NCBI RefSeq assembly: GCF_001442615.1
Contig: NZ_LMXN01000001.1
Location: 1-64,000 of the forward strand
DNA length: 64,000 nucleotides
Direction of reading: 5' to 3'
Source of the DNA: Algoriphagus resistens
GTDB lineage: Bacteria > Bacteroidota > Bacteroidia > Cytophagales > Cyclobacteriaceae
Under the pieces are notes generated by a model. The model had not been told where the DNA came from, searched no databases, and was given only the letters and a program-made list of their open reading frames with translations. The position numbers and the translations under genes were made by a program. Shown piece after piece: positions 18,420-28,725 of this stretch; within the stretch, counting starts at the first letter, position 1; every line of letters begins with the position of its first letter.

Positions 18420-19868
18420 TCAATCACCTTTCCACCATAGAGGGGTATCCGAACTGTCCCCTCCAATAGCAGCGGCAGCAGAAGATCTATTGGCTCCGTT
18501 CAGGGTTTGTTCGTTGATAGGGTAAATCAATCTCTGCGGAATAACCAGGGCGCTTGCTCCTTCTACAGCCGGCGGTTGCAGGTTAGGTGCGTCCAGCCTT
18601 CTCCATTCCAACCAGGCATCGTAGCCTCTGTTGTATAAGGCAATCCATTTTTGGGTTCCGATAACATCTTTCCAGTCGCCTGCCGCACTACTATAAGCTA
18701 CGCTAGGTTGAGCCAGGTAGGTGGATGCCTGCGCGGAAGTCCCTCCCCAATATGTTATGGAAGAAGTAATCGCATTATTGTAGTGCGATTCAGCATTTCC
18801 TCCCACGGCAAACCCTCTTTCCAATGCTTCGGCCAGCAGGAAGCTAACCTCAGAATAATCCAGTAATAGACCTTCGTTGGTAGGATCAGCCACTTTTGCG
18901 CTTACAGTAGAGAAGTCGGAGTAACTATTTGGATAACCATAGACACCTCCTTTATACGATCCGCCTACCTGTGTGAAATACTGAACTCTCCTTGGATCAT
19001 TCAAGTCATTCATGACATCGACCAGGGTATTGGCTGCTACGTAATCTTCTCTGGAAGAATAGGGGCCTGTTACAGAATTAGAGACAGGGTTATTGTTTGG
19101 TTGAGCAGATAAATAAGGGTGAGTGGCATTATCCGCATTGCTGGTGAAAACATGTGGAGCAGCAGCTTCCACGAGAGTCTTGGCCTGCGCCGGATCCACG
19201 TCCGCAATGACCATGGCCAATTTCAACTTAAGGGAATTACCGAACTTTATCCATTTCTCCATGTCTCCTGCGTATAGGAGATCTCCTCCTGTATAACCTT
19301 CCTCTTCTGGGGTGATCATACTCAAAGCATCATTCAGACGACCAAGAATAGCATTATAGGTAGTTTGAGCGTCATCATACACTGGAAGCGAGTTTTCCGG
19401 ATCAAGAGCTTGGGTATAAGGAACATCCCCGAAAGTATTCAGCAGGACAGACCAGGCGTACACTTCCATGATCTCCAGCTGCGCCAACTGATTGTTTTTG
19501 ATACTCTCCTGAATGAGATCGTCTTCCATCAATAGCCTCTTAGCTTCATTGAGGTCCATCAAGACATCACGGTATAGACTTTGCCACATATTCTGAGGAA
19601 TCAGTCTGGAGGTCATATTATACCTTGGTTCATCCAGATACTGGGTAGATGTCCAGTGCTGTACGTAGAACCTGTAGTTATTGGAATTGACACTCGCTGA
19701 GGTCAACGCATCCGTAAGATTCTTAACGGCTCCGGTGAATAATGTCTCACTTGGGACATTTATTGCATTTTTCTGATCCACGTTATAATCATCCAGGCCA
19801 TTGACGCAAGATGTTGCAACCAATAGGGATGAACACAATAGACTTACAATTATTTTTTTCATTTCCAT
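18420..19868 (-). CDS. SusD/RagB-family glycan-binding lipoprotein
   Basis: 482 aa. Lipoprotein signal with lipobox VATSC (Cys near residue 21), then the SusD-like_2 pattern: FTGAVKNLTDALTSASVNSN, QHWTSTQYLDEPRYN, ALDPENSLPVYDDAQTTYNA, LGRLNDALSMI, then GDLLYAGDMEKWIKFGNSLK with the tetratricopeptide-like helices. SusD proteins cap the SusC channel on the outer surface and bind the oligosaccharide or peptide cargo. The start could instead be the second Met (19862); both give the same signal. It ends the operon begun by the susC-like gene, four bases upstream. The cargo is not readable; no glycan hydrolase or regulator lies directly beside it. Confidence 0.95.
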   Translation of the reverse strand: MEMKKIIVSLLCSSLLVATSCVNGLDDYNVDQKNAINVPSETLFTGAVKNLTDALTSASVNSNNYRFYVQHWTSTQYLDEPRYNMTSRLIPQNMWQSLYRDVLMDLNEAKRLLMEDDLIQESIKNNQLAQLEIMEVYAWSVLLNTFGDVPYTQALDPENSLPVYDDAQTTYNAILGRLNDALSMITPEEEGYTGGDLLYAGDMEKWIKFGNSLKLKLAMVIADVDPAQAKTLVEAAAPHVFTSNADNATHPYLSAQPNNNPVSNSVTGPYSSREDYVAANTLVDVMNDLNDPRRVQYFTQVGGSYKGGVYGYPNSYSDFSTVSAKVADPTNEGLLLDYSEVSFLLAEALERGFAVGGNAESHYNNAITSSITYWGGTSAQASTYLAQPSVAYSSAAGDWKDVIGTQKWIALYNRGYDAWLEWRRLDAPNLQPPAVEGASALVIPQRLIYPINEQTLNGANRSSAAAAIGGDSSDTPLWWKGD

Positions 19869-19872
19869 GATT

Positions 19873-22800
19873 TTAGAAATTCAATTTCACATTAAACCCA
19901 TAATTCCTCATAGCTGGATAGGCACCACTTTGATAACCCCTGCCGGCATTTCCTGAACTCAAACCTTCTTCAGGATCAGAATACTTCATGTTTTTATGGA
20001 TGATCCATAGATTACGGCCTACTAGCTGCAAATCAACTCCCTTGATAGCACTGTTGCTACCAAATAGCGTCTTAGGCAAAGAATAGGAAAGGATAAGCTC
20101 TCTCAGTTTGACATAGCTGCCATCATATACATACCATGCTCTAGGAGCTCCTACGTAGTTGTTGGCGGCATATCCAAATGGAGTCAGTCCGTCACCATTT
20201 TGGTTTTCGGCGTATATGTCGTTTGGAGTACCATCTTCTTTTACTCCAGGCAGCAATACTCCTCCTCCTTCAGAGACAGGAAGTCGAGAAGGGTTGCCTT
20301 TGTCATTCAGTCCTGCGGTTTCAGGATAAAGTCCGGTCGCTTCACCATACCACTGATCAAGAGACCATAAATCTCCACCTTTACGGATATCGATCAGGAA
20401 GGCAAGAGACAACCCCCTGTAGGTAAGGGTATTGTTGATACCTCCCAACCAGTCCGGATTAGGATCTCCGATGATTGTGCTAGCATCACCGTCCACCATA
20501 TAGAAGCCATTTTCATCGACAGTCCTTTCTCCATTAGTGTAAACAAAGTCGTTACCACGGATCACACCGTAAGGGTGTCCAACAGCAGCATTGACGGATA
20601 CGCCGCCCTGGAAGGAAGCTATTAGTACGTTGTCTACTTTATTGTCCCCTTCACCGTACAGACTGATCACTTCATTTCGGTTACGGGAAAAGTTAAGTCG
20701 AAGATCCCAAGTGAAGTTGTTGTTAGAAATAGGAGTAACGTAAGCACTTACTTCAATACCCTTATTTTTCATTTCACCTGCGTTCACAAATCTCCGGGTG
20801 TAACCGGAAGCTGCAGTAACGTTGACTGGCAAGATTTGATCGATGGTGCTAGACTGATATACAGTGAAGTCAAATCCAAACAAGCTGTTGAAAAAGTCCA
20901 TTTCAAGACCAGCTTCGTAACTTCTCTGTCTTTCCGGTTTCAAGCTGGAATTATTCTTTGTATTTGGAAGCGAGAAAATCGGCACGGAACCAAAGCTTGT
21001 AGGCTTGTCATAGACATCATAGATACTCAATGGAGGAGCATCATTACCTACTTCGGCGTAATTTGCTCTGATTTTTCCATGAGAGATCCATGAAACGCTT
21101 TTAAAGGCATCTGTAAGCACGTAGTTTGCACCTACTGCAGGATAGAAATAGGTATTATCTCCTTCCGGAAGTGTAGTGGATTTATCCTGACGAGCAGACA
21201 ATTCCAGGAAAAGCTTCTCCTTGTAGCCAAAGTTAGCATTGGCAAATACCCCATCTACCCCTCTTCGTAAATACTCCTCAACAGGAGGATTGACCGGATT
21301 GGCGGAATTAGAGAGTGAATATAGTCCAGGAACGACAAGTCCGCCATTAGTACTCGCACGGATGGAACTGGTCTCTTCTCTACGGATATTTCCACCCAAA
21401 AGTCCGTTAAAGCTTATATCCTCGGATATATCTTTGTTGAAATTTAACATCAAATCATAGTTGGACTCTCTGTGGTCTCTGTTGTATCTGGCATATTGGC
21501 TTACGCCGGTACTTCCCACAGCCAACCGCTCTTCCTGCATATCCGTGGTGGAGTTCAGGGTAGCTCTACCCATGATGCTCATCCAGTCGGTAAGTTTGTA
21601 GTTGAGCATGATATAGCCATAGATGTTGTCCCTTGAGTCATTGGAATAGTTTTCCCAAGCTGTCCAGTACGGGTTGTCACTATAGATTGGTCCTGTATTG
21701 GAAGCATTCCAGTTCCAGGTTTCATTCAGCCCGTTTCTGAAGTAGGCAGATTCCTGTTCCTTAATGTCTACATTGGTCTGCCACCATTGTCTAAAACTCT
21801 GATTCGGGTTTCTGCCATTATAGCCTGTTCCATATCTGCCCACACCTTGCGTATTCGTATAATTCGCTGAAGCACTTACGGTCAGCTTTTCAGTAGCATT
21901 ATAAGAAGCAGTGAAATTGATCATGTTCTTATCAATGTTACTATTTGGGAGGTTGCCTTTAATGTCATTTCTGGTATATCCCAGATTAAAGACTGTTTGG
22001 TCTCCGCCTCCGTTTATGGTTATGCTCTGGTTGGAATTTAGGCCAGTCTCATAGAAGGTACTCGGGTCATTTTCAGCTGGAAGCCAAGGCCGGGTTTTGC
22101 CAAAATTAGGAGAAGTAGGGTCGACTGCATCCCACTGATATACCTGCAAGCTTGGATCAAAAGCTGGGCCATAAGAAGCATCATCCTGAAATCTCACGAC
22201 TGGAGCCACCCCGCTGCCCATATCTACAGGAGTCCGGAATACTTGATAGTAACCTCCACCATATTCCTTCTGGTATTTCACAAAAGTACTCTTATCCATG
22301 CTACTCCAGATGACACCACTGTTTATGGCGATATTCATGCTGTTCTTTTTGCCTTTCTTGGTTGTAATCATGATCACACCGTTTGCTGCACGTGAACCAT
22401 ACAAGGCTGTAGCCGCTGCACCTTTCAGTACGTTGACAGACTCGATGTTGTCTGGGTTGATGTCCGCTGCAGCGTTTCCATAATCCACACCTACACCACC
22501 GGCCTGCTGTCCTGCTGTATTGTTGTTTGCATTACTTACTGGAACACCATCGATCACAAACAAGGCCTGGTTATTTCCTGAGATAGAAGAATAACCACGG
22601 ATCACGACATTGGTAGATCCTCCCATGGTATTGTTGGTACGGATATCCAATCCGGCAACTTTACCTGAAAGTGTGCTCACAAAATCCGCAGTTCTAGCTC
22701 TGGATACCTGGTCACCTTTCACCTCTTGAGCTGAATAAGCAAGTTCATTCCTACTTCTTTCGATACCTAATGCCGTCACGACTACCTCTGACAATTCCGC

Positions 22801-23097
22801 GGCATCGTACTCGAGCACCACATCGATGACCGTTCTACCACCCACTGGTACTTCTTGGGTAGCCATACCTATAAATGAGAAGACCAAAACTTCTCCTTCA
22901 GCTGGCAAGCTTATGGAATACTCGCCTTCCAAATCTGTCACGGCACCCACGTTGGTGCCTTTTACAAGGATACTTACTCCAGGGATCGGACTCCCGTCCT
23001 CAGCAGAAGTAACCTTTCCTGTCACTGATGTAGTCTGAGCAAAAGAATATTGCAAAAACATACATAGTACGAAGGTTAATAGTACACTTTTTTTCAT
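19873..23097 (-). CDS. SusC/RagA-family TonB-linked outer membrane transporter
   Basis: 1074 aa. Signal peptide to about residue 20 (SFAQ), carboxypeptidase-D-like regulatory domain (VTGKVTSAEDGSPIPGVSIL, about 24-110), TonB-box-like stretch SEVVVTALGIERSRNELAYS, plug domain with GKVAGLDIR, VVIRGYSSISGNNQALFVID, and the SusC signature GSRAANGVIMITTKKGK; the remaining 750 residues are the beta barrel ending in aromatic YGFNVKLNF. It imports bulky nutrients across the outer membrane with TonB energy and pairs with the SusD-like protein four bases downstream. A GAAATAT/ATATTTC inverted repeat at 23121-23139 lies just upstream of the ATG. Confidence 0.97.
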   Translation of the reverse strand: MKKSVLLTFVLCMFLQYSFAQTTSVTGKVTSAEDGSPIPGVSILVKGTNVGAVTDLEGEYSISLPAEGEVLVFSFIGMATQEVPVGGRTVIDVVLEYDAAELSEVVVTALGIERSRNELAYSAQEVKGDQVSRARTADFVSTLSGKVAGLDIRTNNTMGGSTNVVIRGYSSISGNNQALFVIDGVPVSNANNNTAGQQAGGVGVDYGNAAADINPDNIESVNVLKGAAATALYGSRAANGVIMITTKKGKKNSMNIAINSGVIWSSMDKSTFVKYQKEYGGGYYQVFRTPVDMGSGVAPVVRFQDDASYGPAFDPSLQVYQWDAVDPTSPNFGKTRPWLPAENDPSTFYETGLNSNQSITINGGGDQTVFNLGYTRNDIKGNLPNSNIDKNMINFTASYNATEKLTVSASANYTNTQGVGRYGTGYNGRNPNQSFRQWWQTNVDIKEQESAYFRNGLNETWNWNASNTGPIYSDNPYWTAWENYSNDSRDNIYGYIMLNYKLTDWMSIMGRATLNSTTDMQEERLAVGSTGVSQYARYNRDHRESNYDLMLNFNKDISEDISFNGLLGGNIRREETSSIRASTNGGLVVPGLYSLSNSANPVNPPVEEYLRRGVDGVFANANFGYKEKLFLELSARQDKSTTLPEGDNTYFYPAVGANYVLTDAFKSVSWISHGKIRANYAEVGNDAPPLSIYDVYDKPTSFGSVPIFSLPNTKNNSSLKPERQRSYEAGLEMDFFNSLFGFDFTVYQSSTIDQILPVNVTAASGYTRRFVNAGEMKNKGIEVSAYVTPISNNNFTWDLRLNFSRNRNEVISLYGEGDNKVDNVLIASFQGGVSVNAAVGHPYGVIRGNDFVYTNGERTVDENGFYMVDGDASTIIGDPNPDWLGGINNTLTYRGLSLAFLIDIRKGGDLWSLDQWYGEATGLYPETAGLNDKGNPSRLPVSEGGGVLLPGVKEDGTPNDIYAENQNGDGLTPFGYAANNYVGAPRAWYVYDGSYVKLRELILSYSLPKTLFGSNSAIKGVDLQLVGRNLWIIHKNMKYSDPEEGLSSGNAGRGYQSGAYPAMRNYGFNVKLNF

Positions 23098-23741
23098 ATG
23101 TGTTTGATTTTAATTAGAGTGAAATATAATAAATATTTCATGAAAAAATTATACTCTAGTAACATATTGATATTGAATTGGATTTAATGGAAACTCTATC
23201 CTGAATCAGAAAGATGCTTGCATAGGTTTTTTCCATTCAATTATTCATCCAGATGGAAGACTGAATAGAAGAGCCGTTGGATACAGTCTTGGGAGAGGGA
23301 CCACTAAAAATCATAAATCCATTCCCAGAAATACACGCAACATCTCACATTCTCGACATCTTTATTAAGTGTCTCTACTGATTTTTACCGATTCCCATTA
23401 CCAGTAAGAATTCCTCTTCTCGTGCCGTAAATAGGGTATGAAGGGTGCCGAATTTCATCAACAGTCTTTCAGTATTATCCGAACTTGACCCGGGAAAGCT
23501 AATCAGTATGCGGACTTATTGTTCTAGAAAAGGGTCTTTCCTTCTTTTTACCAGTGAAGGTCTGAGGTAAAAAAGATTGCCAAAGTATTGACACCCTAAT
23601 AGAAGCCTTTTTAGGTAAAATGCACAAGACTTCTGTGAAGCTCAGTAAAAACGGCTTTCAGCTTGTTCTTTCTCCGGAAATTGCTGGATTTCGCTTCGAA
23701 AAGGGGCCGTTTACTCTATTTGACAGATCGCCGATTTTGAA
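23098..23741. other. Spacer upstream of susC-like gene; no convincing gene
   Basis: 644 bases. The end nearest 23098 should carry the susC promoter on the minus strand. A 44-codon plus-strand ORF (23620-23754) has no recognisable similarity and overlaps the next ORF in another frame; I do not call it a gene. Confidence 0.4.
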
Positions 23742-24143
23742 ATGGGGGAATTAACGGAGACTCCGTCTCACCTCATCAAATCAATTTCTGTTTATAACTC
23801 TATTCAATCGCTCAAAAGATTTGGTGTTTTAGGTTGGTTTGGAGTAGTCAACATTGAGATGAAAGAAGAATTTGATGATCCGCTAAAGACCAAAAAGGAA
23901 GCCTATCCATATTACCATGGAGTCAACCAATTGGTCCAGGTTGAAGAAGCGTTTGATCCAACTGATCCAGGCCTAAGACCTGTTTTACTTTGGGTCTCAG
24001 GTCAGTTTATTCAGCAGGATCAAACGCTGACTATGGATTGGAAGGCCTCTGATGTACCGGCTAATTACGTGGTATGGATAGATTTTCTTCGTAAGGACGG
24101 AACTTCTATCCAATGGTCGCAACCTTTCAAGTTTGTGCAATAA
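23742..24143 (+). pseudogene. Truncated 3' remnant of a plug-domain secreted protein (or short gene)
   Basis: 133-codon frame with no signal peptide; an in-frame stop lies seven codons upstream. Its start reads ISVYNSIQSLKRFGVLGWFG then VVNIEM, like the last strands of a TonB-receptor-type plug (fG..G..GVI.i). The rest (AYPYYHGVNQLVQ, then RPVLLWVSGQF, then WKASDVPANYVVWIDF) resembles the C-terminal beta-sandwich that ends some large Bacteroidota secreted proteins carrying such a plug (RPTLYW, then sD..G.Y.i.v.G). I read it as the surviving C-terminus of a much larger gene. It could also be a short real gene. It converges with the Deg protease gene, three bases apart. Confidence 0.5.
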
Positions 24144-24146
24144 GCT

Positions 24147-25592
24147 TCAACGGATCGAATAACTCTGCATAAATGGCTGTCCATTGGAAGCCACGCCTTC
24201 CAACAGTAGCCTTCCACTGAATTTCTCCAAATAGGCTCCCACTTTATCTGGATCCTTGGCAGGATTACCATTTATTTGGGTGATTATGAATCCCTCTCTA
24301 AGCCCAAGTTCTCTTAGATAGCCCCGTGTCAGACCGGTGATTTTGATACCATGATCAACGCCAAACTTGTCTTTCTCAATAGTATTAACGGCTTCAAGTC
24401 TTGCTCCCAAAATGCTGGAGCTATAAAATTCCCGCTTGATTACACCATTGCCACCTTCTAGATTTTGAAGTTGAAGATTGGCTGTTTTGGCAGAGCCACT
24501 TCTTAAATAAGTTACAGAAAGATCATCCCCAGGGTAATAATAGGATAGTGCTTCTTCAAAGCTTCCTTTTCCGGTGATTGCCTGAGAACCGAGCTGGGTG
24601 ATGACATCATTGCGTTGTAATCCTGCTCTTTCTGCCGCACCGTTTTTGATCACATGGGTTACAATCACACCGTCAAGTGTTTTGATATTCATTTCTTCAG
24701 CGAGTTCTGGTGTGATCTCCACTGCTTCAATGCCCGGAATAGCCTTTTGGACCTCTCCGTATTGTATCAAATCATTGGATACCTTCATTGCGATGTCCAC
24801 CGGTACGGCAAAACCATAACCTGTATAGGAACCGGTTCTTGATAAAATGGCTGTATTAATTCCGACCAATTCCCCATTCACATTCACCAAAGCACCTCCA
24901 GAGTTTCCGGGATTAATAGGTGCGTCCGTTTGGATGAAGCTTTCCAGTGGGAAATCCCCACCCAGAATATTTATCTGGCGCTCTTTGGCAGAAACTATAC
25001 CGGCAGTAACAGTGGAAGTAAGATTGAAAGGATTGCCGACTGCCAACACCCACTCGCCGATTTTCAGATCCCGGCTACTGCCTCGCTTGATCGCCGGGAG
25101 ATTTGTTTCCTCGATTTTAAGTACTGCTATATCGGTGTTTTTGTCTGTCCCAACCAACTTGGCTTTGTAGGTTCTTTTCTTGTGCACGACCTCAATCGTT
25201 TCAGCCCTGTCTATTACGTGGTTGTTGGTCACGATGTAACCGTCATCAGAAATAATCACTCCCGATCCAGTGCTGACCTGTTGGGGAACTCCGCCCCCTC
25301 CGAAGAAGTAGTCAAACATACTATACCTTCTAGGATCAGTTCCGGAAAAATTCTTGATAAATACAACAGATTCAGTACTGTTTTCTGAGGCTTCTACAAA
25401 AGAAATCGGGGCGTCTGTGGTCGGGCGATTTGGCGAAGGATTATATTGTGAAGCAAAACTTACTTCTGTTTTATTATTCTGTGGGTAATCTGAAAATTGC
25501 TCAGGTTTATTGAAATTGAAAGTTGTCCAGAATGCAGCTCCTGCCAAGCCTGCCAGAAAGGAAACTCCGGTTGTTTTGAATAGACTGTTCAT
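24147..25592 (-). CDS. HtrA/Deg-family periplasmic serine protease (first paralogue)
   Basis: 481 aa. An N-terminal hydrophobic segment (VSFLAGLAGAAFW) acts as signal or membrane anchor. Trypsin-like domain with catalytic His125 (TNNHV), Asp154 (NTDIAV) and Ser231 (GNSGG); two PDZ domains follow (about 275-365 and 395-475). Such DegP/DegQ proteins degrade or refold damaged envelope proteins. The loop FFGGGGVPQQVS before the protease core is shorter than in the second paralogue at 37354. It is monocistronic and divergent from dxr. Confidence 0.95.
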   Translation of the reverse strand: MNSLFKTTGVSFLAGLAGAAFWTTFNFNKPEQFSDYPQNNKTEVSFASQYNPSPNRPTTDAPISFVEASENSTESVVFIKNFSGTDPRRYSMFDYFFGGGGVPQQVSTGSGVIISDDGYIVTNNHVIDRAETIEVVHKKRTYKAKLVGTDKNTDIAVLKIEETNLPAIKRGSSRDLKIGEWVLAVGNPFNLTSTVTAGIVSAKERQINILGGDFPLESFIQTDAPINPGNSGGALVNVNGELVGINTAILSRTGSYTGYGFAVPVDIAMKVSNDLIQYGEVQKAIPGIEAVEITPELAEEMNIKTLDGVIVTHVIKNGAAERAGLQRNDVITQLGSQAITGKGSFEEALSYYYPGDDLSVTYLRSGSAKTANLQLQNLEGGNGVIKREFYSSSILGARLEAVNTIEKDKFGVDHGIKITGLTRGYLRELGLREGFIITQINGNPAKDPDKVGAYLEKFSGRLLLEGVASNGQPFMQSYSIR

Positions 25593-25952
25593 AGGCGAAT
25601 CATTTATCAGTTTGACGAGTTTGTTGATATTCCGTTTTATAGATTCACATTTTTTAAGGTTTATAAAAATACGATGGCTGTCCTGTTTGCTTTCACATTC
25701 TATCTAAAAGGATAGTACAAGCTCAAATCTTCGTCTTAGGCAAACTTCGGCTTTCGGATATCGCTCTTCCAGCCAGGCAAACAAAGGGAATCTGGATACT
25801 TCATCGTAAGGCTTATGAGATTAATTATCATGCCATTTGGTAAAAACTGACGATTTGTACGAGGAAAAGTCTGAGCATCTTGTAATTTTGTCAGCTAGTG
25901 AGAAAATTCTCCAACTTGTGGGAGTTTTAATTACTCAACAATTACTAATTGA
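25593..25952. other. Divergent spacer between the Deg protease gene and dxr
   Basis: 360 bases without an ORF. TAATTTTG at 25883-25890 is an exact TAnnTTTG match and a likely -7 box for dxr-rseP, but the nearest TTTG (25854-25857) is 25 bases upstream, longer than usual. Confidence 0.45.
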
Positions 25953-27119
25953 ATGACAGAACCGAAACGCGTAGCCATCTTGGGTAGCACCGGAAGCATT
26001 GGTACTCAAACCCTAGAGGTAATTCGTAAGCATCCTGAAGACTTTATCGTTGAGGTTCTTACCGCACAGAATAATGCAGATTTACTGATATCCCAGGCGT
26101 TGGAATTTATCCCAAATGCCGTAGTGATTGGTAATGAGGAGCTTTATCCACAGGTCCGGGATGTCTTGCAGCCAAAGGATATAAAGGTTTATGCTGGGGT
26201 TAAGGCGATTGCCCAAGTGGTAGAAATGGCTACTATCGATGTGGTTTTGACCGCCTTGGTGGGGTATTCTGGGCTGATACCAACGGTGAATGCAATCAAG
26301 GCCGGAAAGCAAATAGCACTCGCCAATAAGGAAACATTGGTTGTTGCAGGTGAGATAATTACTTCCTTGGCAAAGGAAAATCGGGTCAATATCTATCCTG
26401 TTGATTCAGAGCATTCGGCAATTTTTCAATGTTTGATTGGTGAGTTTCATAATCCTATTGAGAAAATCATACTTACTGCTTCCGGCGGTCCGTTTAGGGG
26501 AATGGACAGATCCTTCTTAGCGACAGTCACAAGAGAACAGGCCCTAAAGCACCCTAATTGGGAAATGGGGGCAAAAATTACAATTGACTCCGCTACTTTG
26601 ATGAACAAGGGGCTGGAAGTGATCGAAGCGAAATGGCTTTTTGGCCTGAAAACCGAACAGGTAGAGGTTGTCGTACATCCGCAAAGTATCATTCATTCAA
26701 TGGTGCAGTTTGAGGATGGATCCATTAAAGCACAACTCGGATTGCCGGATATGCGTATCCCAATTCAGTTTGCCCTAAGTTTCCCAGATCGTTTGAAAAG
26801 TGATTTTGAGCGGTTTGACTTTATGAATTACCCCCAATTAACCTTTGAACAACCGGATTTAACAACCTTTAAGAACCTTCAATTGGCTTACAATGCACTT
26901 GCCAAGGGTGGTAACGCTCCCTGTGTGCTAAATGCTGCCAATGAAATAGCGGTAGCTGCTTTCCTAAAGAAAGAGGTAGGTTTTCTGGAAATGTCAGATT
27001 TGATTGGCGAAACTCTCGAAAAAGCTGAGTTTATTGCACAACCGAATCTGGAGGATTACGTGGAGACAGATAAGCGGGCAAGAGAAATTACTAAAGAACT
27101 AATAACGAATAAAGTATAA
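25953..27119 (+). CDS. dxr: 1-deoxy-D-xylulose 5-phosphate reductoisomerase
   Basis: 388 aa, second step of the MEP isoprenoid pathway (DXP to MEP, NADPH). NADPH-binding GSTGSIGTQTLE near residues 10-21, LANKETLVVAGE, the metal/substrate block PVDSEHSAIFQCL, ASGGPFRG, and HPNWEMGAKITIDSATLMNK with GLEVIEA. Length is normal. Its stop overlaps the rseP start by one base (TAATG), so the two are coupled, an arrangement common in bacteria. Confidence 0.97.
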   Translation: MTEPKRVAILGSTGSIGTQTLEVIRKHPEDFIVEVLTAQNNADLLISQALEFIPNAVVIGNEELYPQVRDVLQPKDIKVYAGVKAIAQVVEMATIDVVLTALVGYSGLIPTVNAIKAGKQIALANKETLVVAGEIITSLAKENRVNIYPVDSEHSAIFQCLIGEFHNPIEKIILTASGGPFRGMDRSFLATVTREQALKHPNWEMGAKITIDSATLMNKGLEVIEAKWLFGLKTEQVEVVVHPQSIIHSMVQFEDGSIKAQLGLPDMRIPIQFALSFPDRLKSDFERFDFMNYPQLTFEQPDLTTFKNLQLAYNALAKGGNAPCVLNAANEIAVAAFLKKEVGFLEMSDLIGETLEKAEFIAQPNLEDYVETDKRAREITKELITNKV

Positions 27120-28444
27120 TGGATACCTTAATTATGGTGGGCCAATTGCTCCTGGGATTATCAATTCTGGTAGGGTTGCACGAGTTGGGCCACTTGCTTA
27201 CTGCCAAGATGTTTGGCATGAGAGTAGAGAAATTCTCAATTGGATTTCCTCCGAAAATCGCCGGATTCCAGTATGGTGAAACTGAATATTCCATTGGGGC
27301 GATACCATTGGGAGGGTTTGTGAAAATCTCCGGAATGGTGGACGAATCCATGGATTCTGAGCAGATGGCCGGTGAGCCACAGCCTTGGGAGTTCCGCTCC
27401 AAGCCAGCTTGGCAGCGCCTTATCGTGATGCTGGGAGGGATTATAGTCAATGTCGTTACGGGCATTGTTATTTTTGTGATCTTGGTTTATAACAACGGTG
27501 AGACGTATTATTCCCGTGATCAGGTCATAGAAAATGGAATCGTAGCCTTGGAGATCGGTGAGTCCATTGGCTTGCAGACCGGAGATAAAATATTGGATAT
27601 TAATGGTGAACCGTATCAATCTCTCGGTGATCTGACTGCCGGTTCTGCGCTACTTAGCGAAAATGGCTACTATACGGTAGTCCGTGGGGCAGATACCCTA
27701 AAGGTAGCTATTCCAAGAGGCTTTATCAATTCCTTCAATAGTAAGGAGGCGATGAATAATTTTGTGGATATCCGGTTTCCGTTTGAACTGAAGGAAATAG
27801 ATAAAGGAGGGGTGGCGGATAAAGCAGGGATTACCACAGATCATAAGATTCTATCAGTAAATGGGCAATCTATCACGTACTTTGATGAACTTCAATCAGC
27901 ACTTGCAAATGCTAAAAGTCAAGAGGCGGATTTTGAGCTCTTGACCAACTCAAACGACACCATACATACGATGGTGGCGGTCACTGACCGTGGAACGGTT
28001 GATATTCTTGTAAATCCGATGATTGATATGGTGCAGCGAAAGTATGGCTTCACTGAATCACTGAAAAAAGGAACAGCTAAGGCATTTACTGTGGTAATAG
28101 TAAATGCAAAAGCCATGGGCAAAATGTTTACCGGAGAGGTGTCTACCAAAAACGTAAGTGGTCCTATCGGTATGGCGAAGATCTACGGCGATACCTGGAA
28201 CTGGACTAAGTTTTGGACTATTACTGGCTTGATATCGATGATTCTTGCATTTATGAACTTGCTGCCAATTCCTGCACTGGATGGAGGGCATGTGATTTTC
28301 TTACTTTATGAAATGATTTCCGGAAGGGCACCTTCGGATAGATTTCTTGAGAATGCCCAGAAAGTCGGCATGGTGATTCTCTTGGCATTGATGGTTTTCG
28401 CCATTGGAAATGATGTGCTGAAGCTATTTACCGGAGAGGGGTAA
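27119..28444 (+). CDS. rseP: RseP-type site-2 membrane metalloprotease
   Basis: 441 aa. Zinc motif HELGH at residues 21-25 in the first membrane helix, FSIGFPPKI and IPLGGFVKISGM after it, two PDZ-like segments (about 125-200 and 205-290), and the third metal ligand in NLLPIPALDGGHV, with further membrane helices near the C-terminus. RseP cuts membrane-embedded segments, in Proteobacteria the anti-sigma factor RseA, and clears signal peptides. No sigma-E/RseA pair lies nearby, so the target is not known. Confidence 0.95.
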   Translation: MDTLIMVGQLLLGLSILVGLHELGHLLTAKMFGMRVEKFSIGFPPKIAGFQYGETEYSIGAIPLGGFVKISGMVDESMDSEQMAGEPQPWEFRSKPAWQRLIVMLGGIIVNVVTGIVIFVILVYNNGETYYSRDQVIENGIVALEIGESIGLQTGDKILDINGEPYQSLGDLTAGSALLSENGYYTVVRGADTLKVAIPRGFINSFNSKEAMNNFVDIRFPFELKEIDKGGVADKAGITTDHKILSVNGQSITYFDELQSALANAKSQEADFELLTNSNDTIHTMVAVTDRGTVDILVNPMIDMVQRKYGFTESLKKGTAKAFTVVIVNAKAMGKMFTGEVSTKNVSGPIGMAKIYGDTWNWTKFWTITGLISMILAFMNLLPIPALDGGHVIFLLYEMISGRAPSDRFLENAQKVGMVILLALMVFAIGNDVLKLFTGEG

Positions 28445-28628
28445 AAGCTAGAGAAAAACCAAAATAAAGCCGAGAGAAATTTCAGGGGCAAAATCCAGCA
28501 AGGCCTGGCAGCATGGATTTAGTGTTTCCTGTTTTAATTGGAATTACCCATTTCAATCAAACGATGAGATTTGCGCCTACTCAGGTAGTCACTTTTTGAG
28601 TTTGATCCAGAATATCTTGACCAATAAC

Positions 28629-28668
28629 TGCCATTCTGACCACTTCGGTCTCTTGGCATGCACCTTGA
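28629..28668 (+). promoter_or_regulatory. Inverted repeat and sigma-54-like promoter element upstream of lon
   Basis: A two-part inverted repeat, TGCCA-N4-GACC, five bases, GGTC-N3-TGGCA (28629-28658). Its right arm is also the first half of TGGCATGCACCTTGA (28654-28668), which fits the -24/-12 layout (TGGCAC-N5-TTGC) with two changes, T for C in the first box and A for C in the second. It sits 84 bases before the lon ATG. Whether it is a sigma-54 promoter or the operator of a heat-shock regulator cannot be told from sequence. Confidence 0.45.
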
Positions 28669-28677
28669 CCTTTTAGG

Positions 28678-28714
28678 AAGAATCTTCGTTTATTGAAGGT
28701 TCTTCTTTTATTTT
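28678..28714 (+). terminator. Terminator-like hairpin in the lon leader
   Basis: Stem AAGAATCTTC/GAAGGTTCTT (one wobble pair), seven-base loop, then CTTTTATTTT. It lies 37 bases before the lon ATG and about 235 bases after rseP, so it either ends dxr-rseP transcripts or attenuates transcripts starting upstream. Confidence 0.55.
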
Positions 28715-28725
28715 AGCATAAAACA

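Noticed and set aside
23620..23754. 44-codon plus-strand ORF
   Set aside because: No similarity, no signal, overlaps another frame; below what I can support.
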